Assembly: GCA_937995835.1 (NCBI GenBank)
Contig: CALKIV010000026.1
Coordinates: forward strand, 1 to 64,000
Direction: 5' to 3'
DNA length: 64,000 nucleotides
Source: an uncultured Dysgonomonas sp.
GTDB taxonomy: Bacteria; Bacteroidota; Bacteroidia; Bacteroidales; Dysgonomonadaceae
The notes under the pieces were generated by a model. It was not told where the DNA came from and searched no databases. It was given only the letters and a program-made list of their open reading frames with translations. The position numbers were made by a program, and so were the translations under genes. This document shows positions 9,659-18,560 of this stretch, piece by piece (position 1 is the first letter of the stretch; each line of letters begins with the position of its first letter).

Positions 9659-11272
9659 ATGAAAAAAAACAAAATACAAATATTATTATATGGTGCAATA
9701 CTGTTAGTAGCCTCCTCACTTTCTTTCTCCTCATGCATGGGTGATCTTGATAGATATCCTACCAATGATGTTACCTCAGAACTTGTATACTCTTCTTTCG
9801 ATGGCTATAAAAGTGTATTGGCTAAAGTATATGGTGCCTATGCCCTTACAGGAAATGATGGACCAGTAAATAAACCTGACCTTAGCCTAGGAGACGAAGC
9901 TATTGGCGATTTTATCCGATGTTTTTTCAACCTACAATCCATGACAACAGAAGAGGCTATCTGCACATGGACAGATAATGGGATTCCTGACCTTAACTAT
10001 ATGACATGGTCATCCAACAATGTTTTTGTTTCAGGGGCATATTATCGCTCACTTTATCAAATAACCCTTGCCAACGAATTTTTAAGAGAATCTGAGGCCG
10101 GAAAAGTAAAAAGTAGAGGTATAACAGGAAATGAAGCTACCGAAATAGAGCAGTTTCGCAACGAAGTTCGTTTTTTGCGAGCCTTCCAATATTGGGTGAT
10201 GCTAGACCTCTTTGGCAATCCTCCATTTGTGGATGAAAACACACCACTAGGAACCTATCTACCAGAGCAAATCAAGAGAGCGGACTTGTTCAAATATATT
10301 GAATCTGAATTAAAAGAAATAGAACCACTACTCAAAGATCCTAAATCGAACGAATATGGGAGAGCCGATCAGGCAGCTTGTTGGTCATTGCTAGCACGTC
10401 TTTATCTGAATGCCAAAGTATATTCCGGTGAAGAACGTTATACGGATGCCATCACATACTCTAAAAAAGTTATTGATTCTAAAAAATATGACTTGAAGCC
10501 TAAATACGAAGAACTCTTTATGGCTGACAATCATCTGAATAATCCTGAGGTTATTCTTTCGATCAACTATGATGGACAGCGTACACAAAACTGGGGTGGG
10601 CTTACTTATATTATCAATGCAAGTTTTATTACCACACGCAGCGATGTTCCGGGTGTTAATTTTCAAGAGTATTTTGGAATGGGAGGGCTATCAGGATGGT
10701 ATGGTAACCGTTCGCGCCGTGAGCTTTCTAAACGTTTTGACAATACAGATAGTAGAAAACTATTTTTTGGAAGCAAAACTGATATCGACAATGTTGGTGA
10801 ATTTACAGAAGGTATCGCTGTTGCCAAGTTTCGTAATGTAACATCAGCAGGCAATCCTGGATCCAACTTCGATACAGGACTCTGTGACACAGACTTTCCG
10901 TTATTTCGCTTAGCAGAAATGAAACTCATATTGGCTGAAGCTGTTTTACGTGGAGGACAAGGAGCAAGCATGGATGAAGCCATAACACAGATGAATGATC
11001 TACGAGAGCGTGCTTTTGGCAACGAAAGTAAAAACTATACATCCATCAGCCTCGATGAAGTACTCAACGAACGATCACGCGAACTATACTGGGAAGGTTT
11101 TCGCCGTACAGATCTAGTGCGTTACGGATTGTTTACCTCTAGCAAACACCTTTGGCAATGGAAAGGTGGGGTTAAAGACGGAGCGGGAGTAGATGACCAT
11201 TTCAACCTATTTCCGATACCGGCTTCCGATTTGATGGCAAATCCAAATTTGGATCAAAACGATAAGTATTAA
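9659..11272 (+). CDS. SusD/RagB-like surface glycan-binding lipoprotein (PUL B)
   Basis: The protein has 537 residues. The lipoprotein signal ends with Cys26 (SLSFSSCMGD). The SusD pattern is clear: an N-terminal helical part (about 35-250, with RNEVRFLRAFQYWVMLDLFG typical of the TPR-like core), a glycan-binding insert, and the conserved C-terminal pattern (DEVLNERSRELYWEGFRRTD, then FNLFPIPASDLMANPNLDQN). It forms the lid on the preceding SusC and captures oligosaccharides at the cell surface. It sits between susC and a susE-like gene in the same operon, as in the starch utilization system. Confidence 0.95.
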   Translation: MKKNKIQILLYGAILLVASSLSFSSCMGDLDRYPTNDVTSELVYSSFDGYKSVLAKVYGAYALTGNDGPVNKPDLSLGDEAIGDFIRCFFNLQSMTTEEAICTWTDNGIPDLNYMTWSSNNVFVSGAYYRSLYQITLANEFLRESEAGKVKSRGITGNEATEIEQFRNEVRFLRAFQYWVMLDLFGNPPFVDENTPLGTYLPEQIKRADLFKYIESELKEIEPLLKDPKSNEYGRADQAACWSLLARLYLNAKVYSGEERYTDAITYSKKVIDSKKYDLKPKYEELFMADNHLNNPEVILSINYDGQRTQNWGGLTYIINASFITTRSDVPGVNFQEYFGMGGLSGWYGNRSRRELSKRFDNTDSRKLFFGSKTDIDNVGEFTEGIAVAKFRNVTSAGNPGSNFDTGLCDTDFPLFRLAEMKLILAEAVLRGGQGASMDEAITQMNDLRERAFGNESKNYTSISLDEVLNERSRELYWEGFRRTDLVRYGLFTSSKHLWQWKGGVKDGAGVDDHFNLFPIPASDLMANPNLDQNDKY

Positions 11273-11298
11273 TCTTTTGGAATAAAAAAACATAGAAC

Positions 11299-12378
11299 AT
11301 GAAAAAGTTTAGAACTATAATATGGATCACTGGAATTGCTTTGCTACTGGCTTCTTGTAGTAGTGATTTAGATACGCAACAAGTGATTGCTCAGGGGGCA
11401 ATAGACGAAATTAAAGTGAACACCACAGCCCCTTTTGTGTGTACAGCCGACAACTTAAACGAGATAGCATATATATTCACTTGGACAGAAGCTGACTTTG
11501 GCGATCATGTCTCTGCATCCTATACCTTAGAGTTCGACTTAAAAGGAAATGAATTTAAATCTCCTGTCGATCTGGTGGTGGGTACCAAACTGACAAAAGA
11601 ACTCATCTCCTCTGAACTCAATGGCATTATGCACAGACTAAATCAACCGATCGAAACAGATGTTGACTTAGAGGTACGTGTAGTAGGTTCACCTATCGTT
11701 TTAGGCTCTTCAAAACCTGCTAATTTGCCCAAAGTGAATTCTAAAATATCACAATCGGTTGTTGTACAATCATATGCCATGCCAGCTATTCATATTGTTG
11801 GTGATATGTTTAACTCCTCTGTATGGGATATCGCCAACTACAAGTTTGTGATGATGCGAGATAATATTCTAGACAAAGACCAATGTGTAACTTATTTCAA
11901 AGAAAACAGTAGTTTCAAAGTAGTAGAAAATGCTCGTCTCGGCGATTGGTCACTCACTTATGGTAAGTCGGGCAATGGTACACTTTCTTCCAAAGGTGGA
12001 AATATCAGTGACATCAAAGAAGCTGGATATTACACCTTGCTGATTGACTTTAACAAGATGACATATGCCATCACCCCATATGATGCTAGTGCTGCCAAAA
12101 CCTATTCGGAAGTTACCGTTTCCGGCTCTGCTTTAAATGAAAAAACTGTTTTAAAAGCTACTTCTCATGACCCGCATATGTGGGAGGCAGACAATGTAGA
12201 GCTCAAAGAAGGTGAAGCCATACTACAAGGTAATGATAATGCAAATTGGGGAACAACTTCTTTCCCTTATGGAAAAGCAAGCCTTGATGGTGAGAAAATT
12301 GTGGTGTCGAAAGCTGGTACATATTATATCAAATTCAGCGATCTAACAGGACATTATATCTTCTACAAGAAAAAATAA
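11299..12378 (+). CDS. SusE-like outer-membrane glycan-binding lipoprotein
   Basis: The protein has 359 residues (B. thetaiotaomicron SusE is about 387). The lipobox Cys is Cys20 (LLLASCSSD). The N-terminal SusE domain covers about 25-140 (APFVCTADNLNEIAYIFTWT is characteristic). It is followed by two beta-sandwich modules of the SusE/SusF starch-binding type, at about 150-250 (IHIVGDMFNSSVWD) and 255-359 (VTVSGSALNEKTVLKATSHD). The protein is expected on the cell surface, binding the PUL substrate with SusD. Its presence next to a GH13 enzyme supports an alpha-glucan-like component. A strong stem-loop follows the gene, before the enzyme genes. Confidence 0.85.
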   Translation: MKKFRTIIWITGIALLLASCSSDLDTQQVIAQGAIDEIKVNTTAPFVCTADNLNEIAYIFTWTEADFGDHVSASYTLEFDLKGNEFKSPVDLVVGTKLTKELISSELNGIMHRLNQPIETDVDLEVRVVGSPIVLGSSKPANLPKVNSKISQSVVVQSYAMPAIHIVGDMFNSSVWDIANYKFVMMRDNILDKDQCVTYFKENSSFKVVENARLGDWSLTYGKSGNGTLSSKGGNISDIKEAGYYTLLIDFNKMTYAITPYDASAAKTYSEVTVSGSALNEKTVLKATSHDPHMWEADNVELKEGEAILQGNDNANWGTTSFPYGKASLDGEKIVVSKAGTYYIKFSDLTGHYIFYKKK

Positions 12379-12414
12379 ACGTCATTAACAAACAACAAAG
12401 AAGATTTAGAGGAA

Positions 12415-12466
12415 AGAATCAGCAGAGCTTATATAGACCTGCTGATTCTAGAACTCTTTTTCTCAA
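12415..12466 (+). terminator. Intra-operon stem-loop between susE and the GH13 gene
   Basis: AGAATCAGCAG (12415-12425) pairs perfectly with CTGCTGATTCT (12439-12449) across a 13-nt loop. A T-rich tract follows (12456-12464). The 11-bp stem looks like a factor-independent terminator or attenuator. It lies between the surface-capture genes and the enzyme genes of one apparent operon, so partial read-through is likely. Confidence 0.7.
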
Positions 12467-12483
12467 AAAAGAATAAATCACGA

Positions 12484-14271
12484 ATGAAAAGTATTTCAAC
12501 AGTCATACTTACTTTTTTGCTTGCTCTTTCCTCTTTACTGATTCATGCTCAGCAGATAGAACGAGTAGAGCCATTGTGCTGGTGGACAGAAATGCAGTCC
12601 GATTTGCAATTGATGCTTCATGGGGTCGATTTGCAAGGGAGCAAAGTTTCTGTCCATCCTAATGGGCTCACCATAAAAGAGGTACACAATGCTGACAGTC
12701 CCAACTACCTATTTGTGGATGTAGCAGTAAGCAAAGCTGGCAAATACACTTTTACTTTAGAAAAGGGAACTAAAGCAACCAGTTTCGAATATGAAATTCA
12801 TCCTCGAAAAGAAGGTTCAGCCATGCGTAAGGGCTATACTTCGGCAGATGTCATCTACCTTATTATGCCTGATCGTTTTGCCAATGGCGATCCATCCAAT
12901 GATATGCTTCCCGATTCTGAGCAAATTACAGATCGCACAGTTCTTGATGCTCGCCACGGAGGCGACATTCAAGGAATGATAGATCATCTTGACTATATGT
13001 CTGATTTGGGAATTACAACCATTTGGCCTACACCTCTTTTGGATGACAATCTATACTATCACCAATATTCATGTAGCGATTATTATCGTGTGGGTCCTCA
13101 TTTCGGAACAAATCTGCTCTACAAAGAGATGGTAGAGAAAGCACATACTAAAGGACTAAAAGTGATCCAAGATATCACTCCTAATCATTGCAGCATAGGA
13201 CACTGGTGGATGAAAGATCTACCCTTTGCAGACTGGATCAACTATCCAGAGACCAAGACCAAAACAAATTTGGCTCTAAATTCTTTCAGCGATCCTTACT
13301 CTACAGCTATCGATCGTGAGATTTGTGAAAGAGGGTGGTTTGTGACCACTCTGCCTGACATGAATATGTATAATCCATTTGTTATAAAATATCTTGCACA
13401 AGTAGCCATTTGGTGGATAGAATATGCTGATCTGGACGGATTGCGCATCGATACCTATTTCTACATGGGAAAACAAGCATCGCAATGGACACAAGCCGTA
13501 AGGGCAGAATATCCACAGATGAATATGGTGGGAGAAGTCTGGGGCAATGATGTCCCTGTCATATCCTATTGGCTTGGAGGACACCAAAATCATGATGGTT
13601 TTGATAGTCATCTGCCTTCTGCAATGGATTTTCCTTTACAACGTTCGCTGATCTTAGGACTTGCCACTGATAATGAGGCATGGGGAGGAAGTACCAAAGC
13701 TATTTACAACACACTTTCTCTGGATTTCTTATATAAGAGCCCTTCAGATCAACTTGTTGTCTTTGCCGAAAATCATGACATTGATAGGTTATATGATATG
13801 CTAGGAAAAGATGTGCAAAAAGTAAAACTTGCTCTTGCCTTTCTTCTCACCACACGTGGTACTCCACAGATAACCTATGGCACAGAACTTCTCTTCGAGA
13901 ACGATTCTCGTGGTGGTGACCATCGCATGCGTCCTGACTTTTTAGGAGGCTGGAAAAATGACAGTATCAATCTGTTCGACCCTGCGCAGCGTTCTGCACT
14001 ACAGACAGAAGTTTTCGATCATACCAAAACTTTGCTTCAGTTCAGAAAAAACAATTCAGTGATGCACACAGGTCAGTTAACACATTACTATCCTGACAAG
14101 AATACGTATGTCTATTTTCGTCATCAGCTTGATGATATTGTGATGGTGATTTTAAATGCCTCTACCGAATCATACACTCTTGACTGGAATCGTTTTACGG
14201 AAGTTGTTAGAGGAAAAAGAATAGGCAAAGAGATACTAACACAAAAAACATTTCTACAGAAAAAGCATTGA
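12484..14271 (+). CDS. GH13 alpha-amylase / neopullulanase-like enzyme (SusA-like), 3' end frameshifted
   Basis: The protein has 595 residues with a signal peptide ending near IHAQ (23). An N-terminal cyclomaltodextrinase-type beta-sandwich (about 25-105) precedes the GH13 barrel. GH13 landmarks are QDITPNH (about 229-235), nucleophile Asp323 in GLRIDTYF, acid/base Glu351 in NMVGEVWG, and transition-state Asp432 in FAENHDIDR. This fits periplasmic SusA-type neopullulanases acting on maltooligosaccharides. The reading frame ends early with FLQKKH. The -1 frame downstream continues as STEKALTIDGQKAMVIHF and NKK up to a stop at 14316-14318, 10 bp before the GH3 start. That tail looks like the genuine last beta-strands of the C-terminal domain, so about 20 residues appear lost through a 1-nt deletion (or an assembly error) near 14251-14253. 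Confidence 0.88.
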   Translation: MKSISTVILTFLLALSSLLIHAQQIERVEPLCWWTEMQSDLQLMLHGVDLQGSKVSVHPNGLTIKEVHNADSPNYLFVDVAVSKAGKYTFTLEKGTKATSFEYEIHPRKEGSAMRKGYTSADVIYLIMPDRFANGDPSNDMLPDSEQITDRTVLDARHGGDIQGMIDHLDYMSDLGITTIWPTPLLDDNLYYHQYSCSDYYRVGPHFGTNLLYKEMVEKAHTKGLKVIQDITPNHCSIGHWWMKDLPFADWINYPETKTKTNLALNSFSDPYSTAIDREICERGWFVTTLPDMNMYNPFVIKYLAQVAIWWIEYADLDGLRIDTYFYMGKQASQWTQAVRAEYPQMNMVGEVWGNDVPVISYWLGGHQNHDGFDSHLPSAMDFPLQRSLILGLATDNEAWGGSTKAIYNTLSLDFLYKSPSDQLVVFAENHDIDRLYDMLGKDVQKVKLALAFLLTTRGTPQITYGTELLFENDSRGGDHRMRPDFLGGWKNDSINLFDPAQRSALQTEVFDHTKTLLQFRKNNSVMHTGQLTHYYPDKNTYVYFRHQLDDIVMVILNASTESYTLDWNRFTEVVRGKRIGKEILTQKTFLQKKH

Positions 14272-14328
14272 CCATTGATGGACAGAAAGCTATGGTCATT
14301 CATTTCAATAAAAAATAAAACTAGAAAG

Positions 14329-16611
14329 ATGAAAAAACTAATCTCCATAATAACATTAATAACGATATCCCTTATCTGTTTTGCTCAAGGAAACAAGAAA
14401 GCAGAAATGGATAAGTTTATATCAGACCTGATGAGCAAAATGACCCTAGAGGAGAAGATAGGTCAAACTCACCTCATCTCGGGCACAGATGCCATTTCGG
14501 GAGAGGAACTCAATAGCGATCAGAGTAAAATGATGCAACAAATCAGAGCTGGACAAGTGGGTGCTTTGATCAATGCCAAAGGAGCCGAAAAAGTGTTGGC
14601 TCTGCAACGTGCAGCTGTGGAAGATAGCCGAATGAAGATTCCTTTACTTTTTGGAATGGACTTTGTGCATGGCTATGAAACCATCTTCCCTACTCCCTTA
14701 GCCTTAGCCTCTTCGTGGAATATGTCTATCATCGAACGAGCCATGCGTATCACTGCCATTGAAGCTAGTGCCGACGGATTGAACTGGGTATATAGCCCCA
14801 TGGTAGATATTGCTCGCGACCCTCGTTGGGGACGCATAGTAGAGGGTGCAGGTGAAGACCCTTTCTTAGGAGGAGAGGTAGCCAAAGCCCAAGTCAGAGG
14901 TTTTCAGGGTGTGCCTGCCTATGGTGACAACACAAGCATCATGGCCTGTGTGAAACATTATGCTCTCTATGGTGCTAGTGAAGCCGGACGAGACTATAGT
15001 GTGGTGGATATGAGTCGCCAACGCATGATGAACGAATATATGTATCCATACCAAGCGGCAGTGGAAGCTGGAGTAGGTAGCTTGATGAGCTCGTTTAACG
15101 AAGTGGAAGGTGTGCCTGCTACGGGCAACAAGTGGCTGATGACTGATGTGTTACGAGACCAGTGGGGCTTCGATGGCTTTGTGGTAACGGATTATGCCTC
15201 CATCAATGACTTTCAACGCTTTAAAGTTGGAAATCCTTATAAAGCTGCCGTCCAATCTCTAAAAGCCGGTACTGACCTTGACATGGAAAGTTATGCTTTC
15301 CACAACCATCTCAAAAGCGCCTTAGAAAAAGGAGATATCACCGAAGAAGACATCAACACGGCTTGTCGCCGTATGCTGGAAGCTAAATACAAGATGGGCT
15401 TGTTTCACGATCCGTATAAATACTGTGACCCTAAACGCCCTGCCAAAGACATCTATACCACTGCTCATCGATCAGAGGCTCGAAAAATTGCATCAGAATG
15501 TTTCGTCCTATTGAAAAACGAAAGGAATATATTACCTCTCAAGAAGGAAGGAAAAATTGCTCTGATAGGTCCTCTAGGAAATAATCGTCCCAATATGTTA
15601 GGCTCATGGGCTTGGCCAAAGGACATCAACAAGCCTACACCTTTGCTCGAAGGGCTACAAGAAGCGCTTGGTAATAAAGCAACAGTAAACTATGCAAGAG
15701 GTTGTCAACCCTATGAAAATATGGAGCATGAACTTTGGCTTTCATTGACCAAAGATTTTGAAAAAGACGAACGCACAAACACAGAACTTCTTGCAGAAGC
15801 GTTAAAACTTGCCAGCGAATCGGATGTAGTGGTTGCAGCATTAGGCGAATCATCAGAAATGAGTGGGGAATCAAGTAGTCGTTCCGATTTAAATATACCA
15901 GCACCTCAACGCGAATTATTGAAACAGTTAGTAGCTACAAGTAAACCGGTAGTTTTACTTCTATTCACAGGTCGTCCTTTGACCATCAAGTGGGAGAGCG
16001 AAAATGTTCCTGCTATTCTCAATGTTTGGTTCGCTGGCACAGAAACAGCTTATGCCATTCCTGATGCACTCTTTGGAGATGTCAATCCTTCTGGAAAACT
16101 AACAAATAGTTGGCCACAAACTCTGGGGCAAGTGCCTATTTACTATAACATGAAAAATGTCAGCAAACCAATGGACAAGTGGTTTCAAAAATTCCGTAGT
16201 GGATATCTTGATGTGCCTAACGAACCGCTCTATCCTTTTGGTTACGGACTTAGCTATACAAGCTTCCAATATTCAGAACCTATTTTATCTGACACCATAA
16301 TGGCTAGAGATAAAGGGCTTACAATATCAACCAATATTACCAATACAGGAAAAGTAGATGGATATGAAATAGTACAAATGTATATCCAAGATATGGAGGC
16401 TAGCGTTACACGCCCGATCAAAGAATTGAAAGGCTTTGACAAAGTATTTATCAAAGCAGGAGAGACCAAAACTGTCAGCTTCACCATCACAGAACAACTA
16501 TTAAAATTCTATGATTACAACTTAAACCATATTGCCGAAGCAGGCGATTTTCAAGTAATGATAGGAGCCAATAGCCAAGATCTGAAAACTCTAAAATTCA
16601 CATTAAAATAA
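14329..16611 (+). CDS. GH3 beta-glucosidase (BglX-like), periplasmic
   Basis: The protein has 760 residues from ATG 14329. An upstream in-frame ATG at 14275 exists, but it would put 18 polar residues before the signal peptide and overlap the probable true end of the GH13 gene, so I prefer 14329 (MKKLISIITLITISLICFAQ). GH3 features are RDPRWGRIVEGAGEDPFLGG (about 163-182), CVKHYALYG, and nucleophile Asp288 in GFVVTDYASI. The C-terminal alpha/beta sandwich contributes ESSEMSGESSSR, and a fibronectin-III-like tail contains PFGYGLSYTSFQYS. Length and layout match BglX-type exo-beta-glucosidases, though GH3 also includes beta-xylosidases and others. It follows GH13 in the PUL B operon and ends 5 bp before the GH127 gene. 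A beta-linked residue is therefore probably part of the substrate. Confidence 0.92.
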   Translation: MKKLISIITLITISLICFAQGNKKAEMDKFISDLMSKMTLEEKIGQTHLISGTDAISGEELNSDQSKMMQQIRAGQVGALINAKGAEKVLALQRAAVEDSRMKIPLLFGMDFVHGYETIFPTPLALASSWNMSIIERAMRITAIEASADGLNWVYSPMVDIARDPRWGRIVEGAGEDPFLGGEVAKAQVRGFQGVPAYGDNTSIMACVKHYALYGASEAGRDYSVVDMSRQRMMNEYMYPYQAAVEAGVGSLMSSFNEVEGVPATGNKWLMTDVLRDQWGFDGFVVTDYASINDFQRFKVGNPYKAAVQSLKAGTDLDMESYAFHNHLKSALEKGDITEEDINTACRRMLEAKYKMGLFHDPYKYCDPKRPAKDIYTTAHRSEARKIASECFVLLKNERNILPLKKEGKIALIGPLGNNRPNMLGSWAWPKDINKPTPLLEGLQEALGNKATVNYARGCQPYENMEHELWLSLTKDFEKDERTNTELLAEALKLASESDVVVAALGESSEMSGESSSRSDLNIPAPQRELLKQLVATSKPVVLLLFTGRPLTIKWESENVPAILNVWFAGTETAYAIPDALFGDVNPSGKLTNSWPQTLGQVPIYYNMKNVSKPMDKWFQKFRSGYLDVPNEPLYPFGYGLSYTSFQYSEPILSDTIMARDKGLTISTNITNTGKVDGYEIVQMYIQDMEASVTRPIKELKGFDKVFIKAGETKTVSFTITEQLLKFYDYNLNHIAEAGDFQVMIGANSQDLKTLKFTLK

Positions 16612-16616
16612 AAATT

Positions 16617-18542
16617 ATGACACTAAAGCATATATTCATTTGCGCATTATCTTTTGCTCTACTTGTTTCTTGTCATCGAGAGACACCTCTGAGCACTGAA
16701 CAAGGGGTATATACTCAACTCACGTTTGGAGAAATAAAACCTAGTGGATGGCTCCTTCATCAGATGGAGCACGATATGGAAGGTTTTGCAGGCAAGCTAG
16801 ACCTGATAGTTCCCGACTTGGTAAATGATCCTATTTACTCCACCGGCAGACTGCACAGCAAAAGTAAGGTGAAGGAACTAGGAAATCTGAAAGCTGGAGA
16901 TGTGGGAGATGACGAGCAATATAAATGGTGGAATAGCGAAACGCAGTCTAACTGGTGGGATGGCTATATCCGTCATGCACTTTTGCTCAACAATCCTACT
17001 TACCTTGCCAGGGCCTCACAACAGATAAAAGCTATCTTAGAAACCCAAGACGAGGATGGATATCTAGGTATTTATACACCTGATACGCGTTACAACTTCA
17101 CTAGCGAAAACGGTGAGTTTTGGGCAAAAGCCACACTATATCGCTATCTCTTGGGCTATTATGAAGCTACAGGCGACAAGGTGGTTTGGAATGCTTTGCT
17201 GAAAGCCGTAAAAAACACGATGGACAATTATCCTCTCCACAATTCTGATCCGTTCAATGTGGGGGATGGTTATTCCGGAGGCACAGCTCATGGCTTAGTT
17301 TTCACCGATGTTTTAGATAGACTTTATCAGCTAACTGGAGATAAACAATACATGGACTATGCTTTGTTCATGTATCAAAATTATTCGGACAACTTCTCTT
17401 TCGAATCGGATGCTCAACTGAAAAATGTACTCAATGATGAATATAAAATCAAATGTCATGGAGTACACACTTACGAGCATTTGCGCCCTATTATTCTTGC
17501 CGAATATACATCTGACAGTCTTCACCAAAAGAATCTTATAGACAAATATCTAGCCAAAATACATCGTGCAACCACCATCACAGGAGGAGCTATTGGCGAC
17601 GAATGGATTGGCGAACGTAGTGCCCATGGTGAAGATACGGGATATGAATATTGCTCATTACATGAATTGGTAGACAGCTATGGCTTACTAATGCAAAGAC
17701 GTGGAGATGATGGACTTGGGAACTTGATAGAAAACATCTTCTACAATGCAGCCATGGGGGCACGCCACCCTCACCACTCAGCTATTGCTTATCTCAAGAC
17801 TGATAACTCTTATGAAATGACCGGCACAAAAAATGGAAAAGAGGAGTATCATGCACAAACCCGATACAAATATTCTGCTGCACATCAAGATGCGGCGGTA
17901 TGCTGTGTGCCCAATGCAGCACGTATCAGTCCTTACTTTTTGCAACGTGCATGGATGAAGCAAGACAACAATACATTAGTAGCAAATATCTTAGCACCTA
18001 ATATATTGAACACAAATCTTAATGGGGTGAATATAACTATTGAAAATAAAACAGAATATCCTTTCTCCAATAGCATGACGTTCAATGTAAAAGTAGACAA
18101 ACCATTAAAATTTAAAATAAAAATTCGCAAGCCAGAATGGGCTACAGATGTTACCTGCTCTGCTGAGTATAAGGAAGAAGGTGAATATCTAGTATTCGAA
18201 AAAGAGTTTAAGGATACAGAAACATTTGATCTCACTTTTGGTGCTGATGTCAGAGTGATAGTTAGTCCTCAAAAGGAGCATTACTTCGCTTATGGCGCAC
18301 TCATCTATGCATTGCCAATCTCAGCTACCGAAAGCAAGGGAAGAGCTTATACTGAAGACTTCGTAGACTTACTTTATAAGCCTACCAACAATGATCGATA
18401 TGAATTTATAGAAGATCATCAAGCAACCTACAAACCTAAAGGAGAGCTATTAGTCAATTTGAAAAATAAAACAAAAGGTAAAACAGAGCAAGTAACCCTT
18501 ATTCCTTTGTCTAAAACCATTTTGCGCCAAGCTGCCTTTTAA
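16617..18542 (+). CDS. GH127-family beta-L-arabinofuranosidase-like lipoprotein
   Basis: The protein has 641 residues. The lipobox Cys is Cys19 (LLVSCHRE). It has an (alpha/alpha)6-barrel of the former DUF1680 type, with early motifs TQSNWWDGYIRHALLL, LETQDEDGYLG and GEFWAKATLYRYLLGYYEAT. The GH127 metal/active-site signature is present: Glu344 and Cys346 in GYEYCSLHE and the Cys429-Cys430 pair in AAVCCVPNAARI. These match the Zn-bound Glu/Cys cluster in which a cysteine is the nucleophile. Characterised relatives cleave beta-L-arabinofuranosyl residues, but DUF1680 relatives (GH127, GH146 and others) are broad, so the exact sugar is open. It lies between GH3 and a sugar permease in PUL B. 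Confidence 0.85.
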   Translation: MTLKHIFICALSFALLVSCHRETPLSTEQGVYTQLTFGEIKPSGWLLHQMEHDMEGFAGKLDLIVPDLVNDPIYSTGRLHSKSKVKELGNLKAGDVGDDEQYKWWNSETQSNWWDGYIRHALLLNNPTYLARASQQIKAILETQDEDGYLGIYTPDTRYNFTSENGEFWAKATLYRYLLGYYEATGDKVVWNALLKAVKNTMDNYPLHNSDPFNVGDGYSGGTAHGLVFTDVLDRLYQLTGDKQYMDYALFMYQNYSDNFSFESDAQLKNVLNDEYKIKCHGVHTYEHLRPIILAEYTSDSLHQKNLIDKYLAKIHRATTITGGAIGDEWIGERSAHGEDTGYEYCSLHELVDSYGLLMQRRGDDGLGNLIENIFYNAAMGARHPHHSAIAYLKTDNSYEMTGTKNGKEEYHAQTRYKYSAAHQDAAVCCVPNAARISPYFLQRAWMKQDNNTLVANILAPNILNTNLNGVNITIENKTEYPFSNSMTFNVKVDKPLKFKIKIRKPEWATDVTCSAEYKEEGEYLVFEKEFKDTETFDLTFGADVRVIVSPQKEHYFAYGALIYALPISATESKGRAYTEDFVDLLYKPTNNDRYEFIEDHQATYKPKGELLVNLKNKTKGKTEQVTLIPLSKTILRQAAF

Positions 18543-18560
18543 TATAGACTATCGTATCAT

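Noticed and set aside
14243..14254. Programmed -1 frameshift at the A6 run in the GH13 gene
   Set aside because: The zero-frame codons are CAA AAA ACA, not the A AAA AAC slippery frame; the run is short, and no programmed frameshift is known for GH13. A 1-nt deletion or sequence error is simpler. Low-level slippage stays possible.
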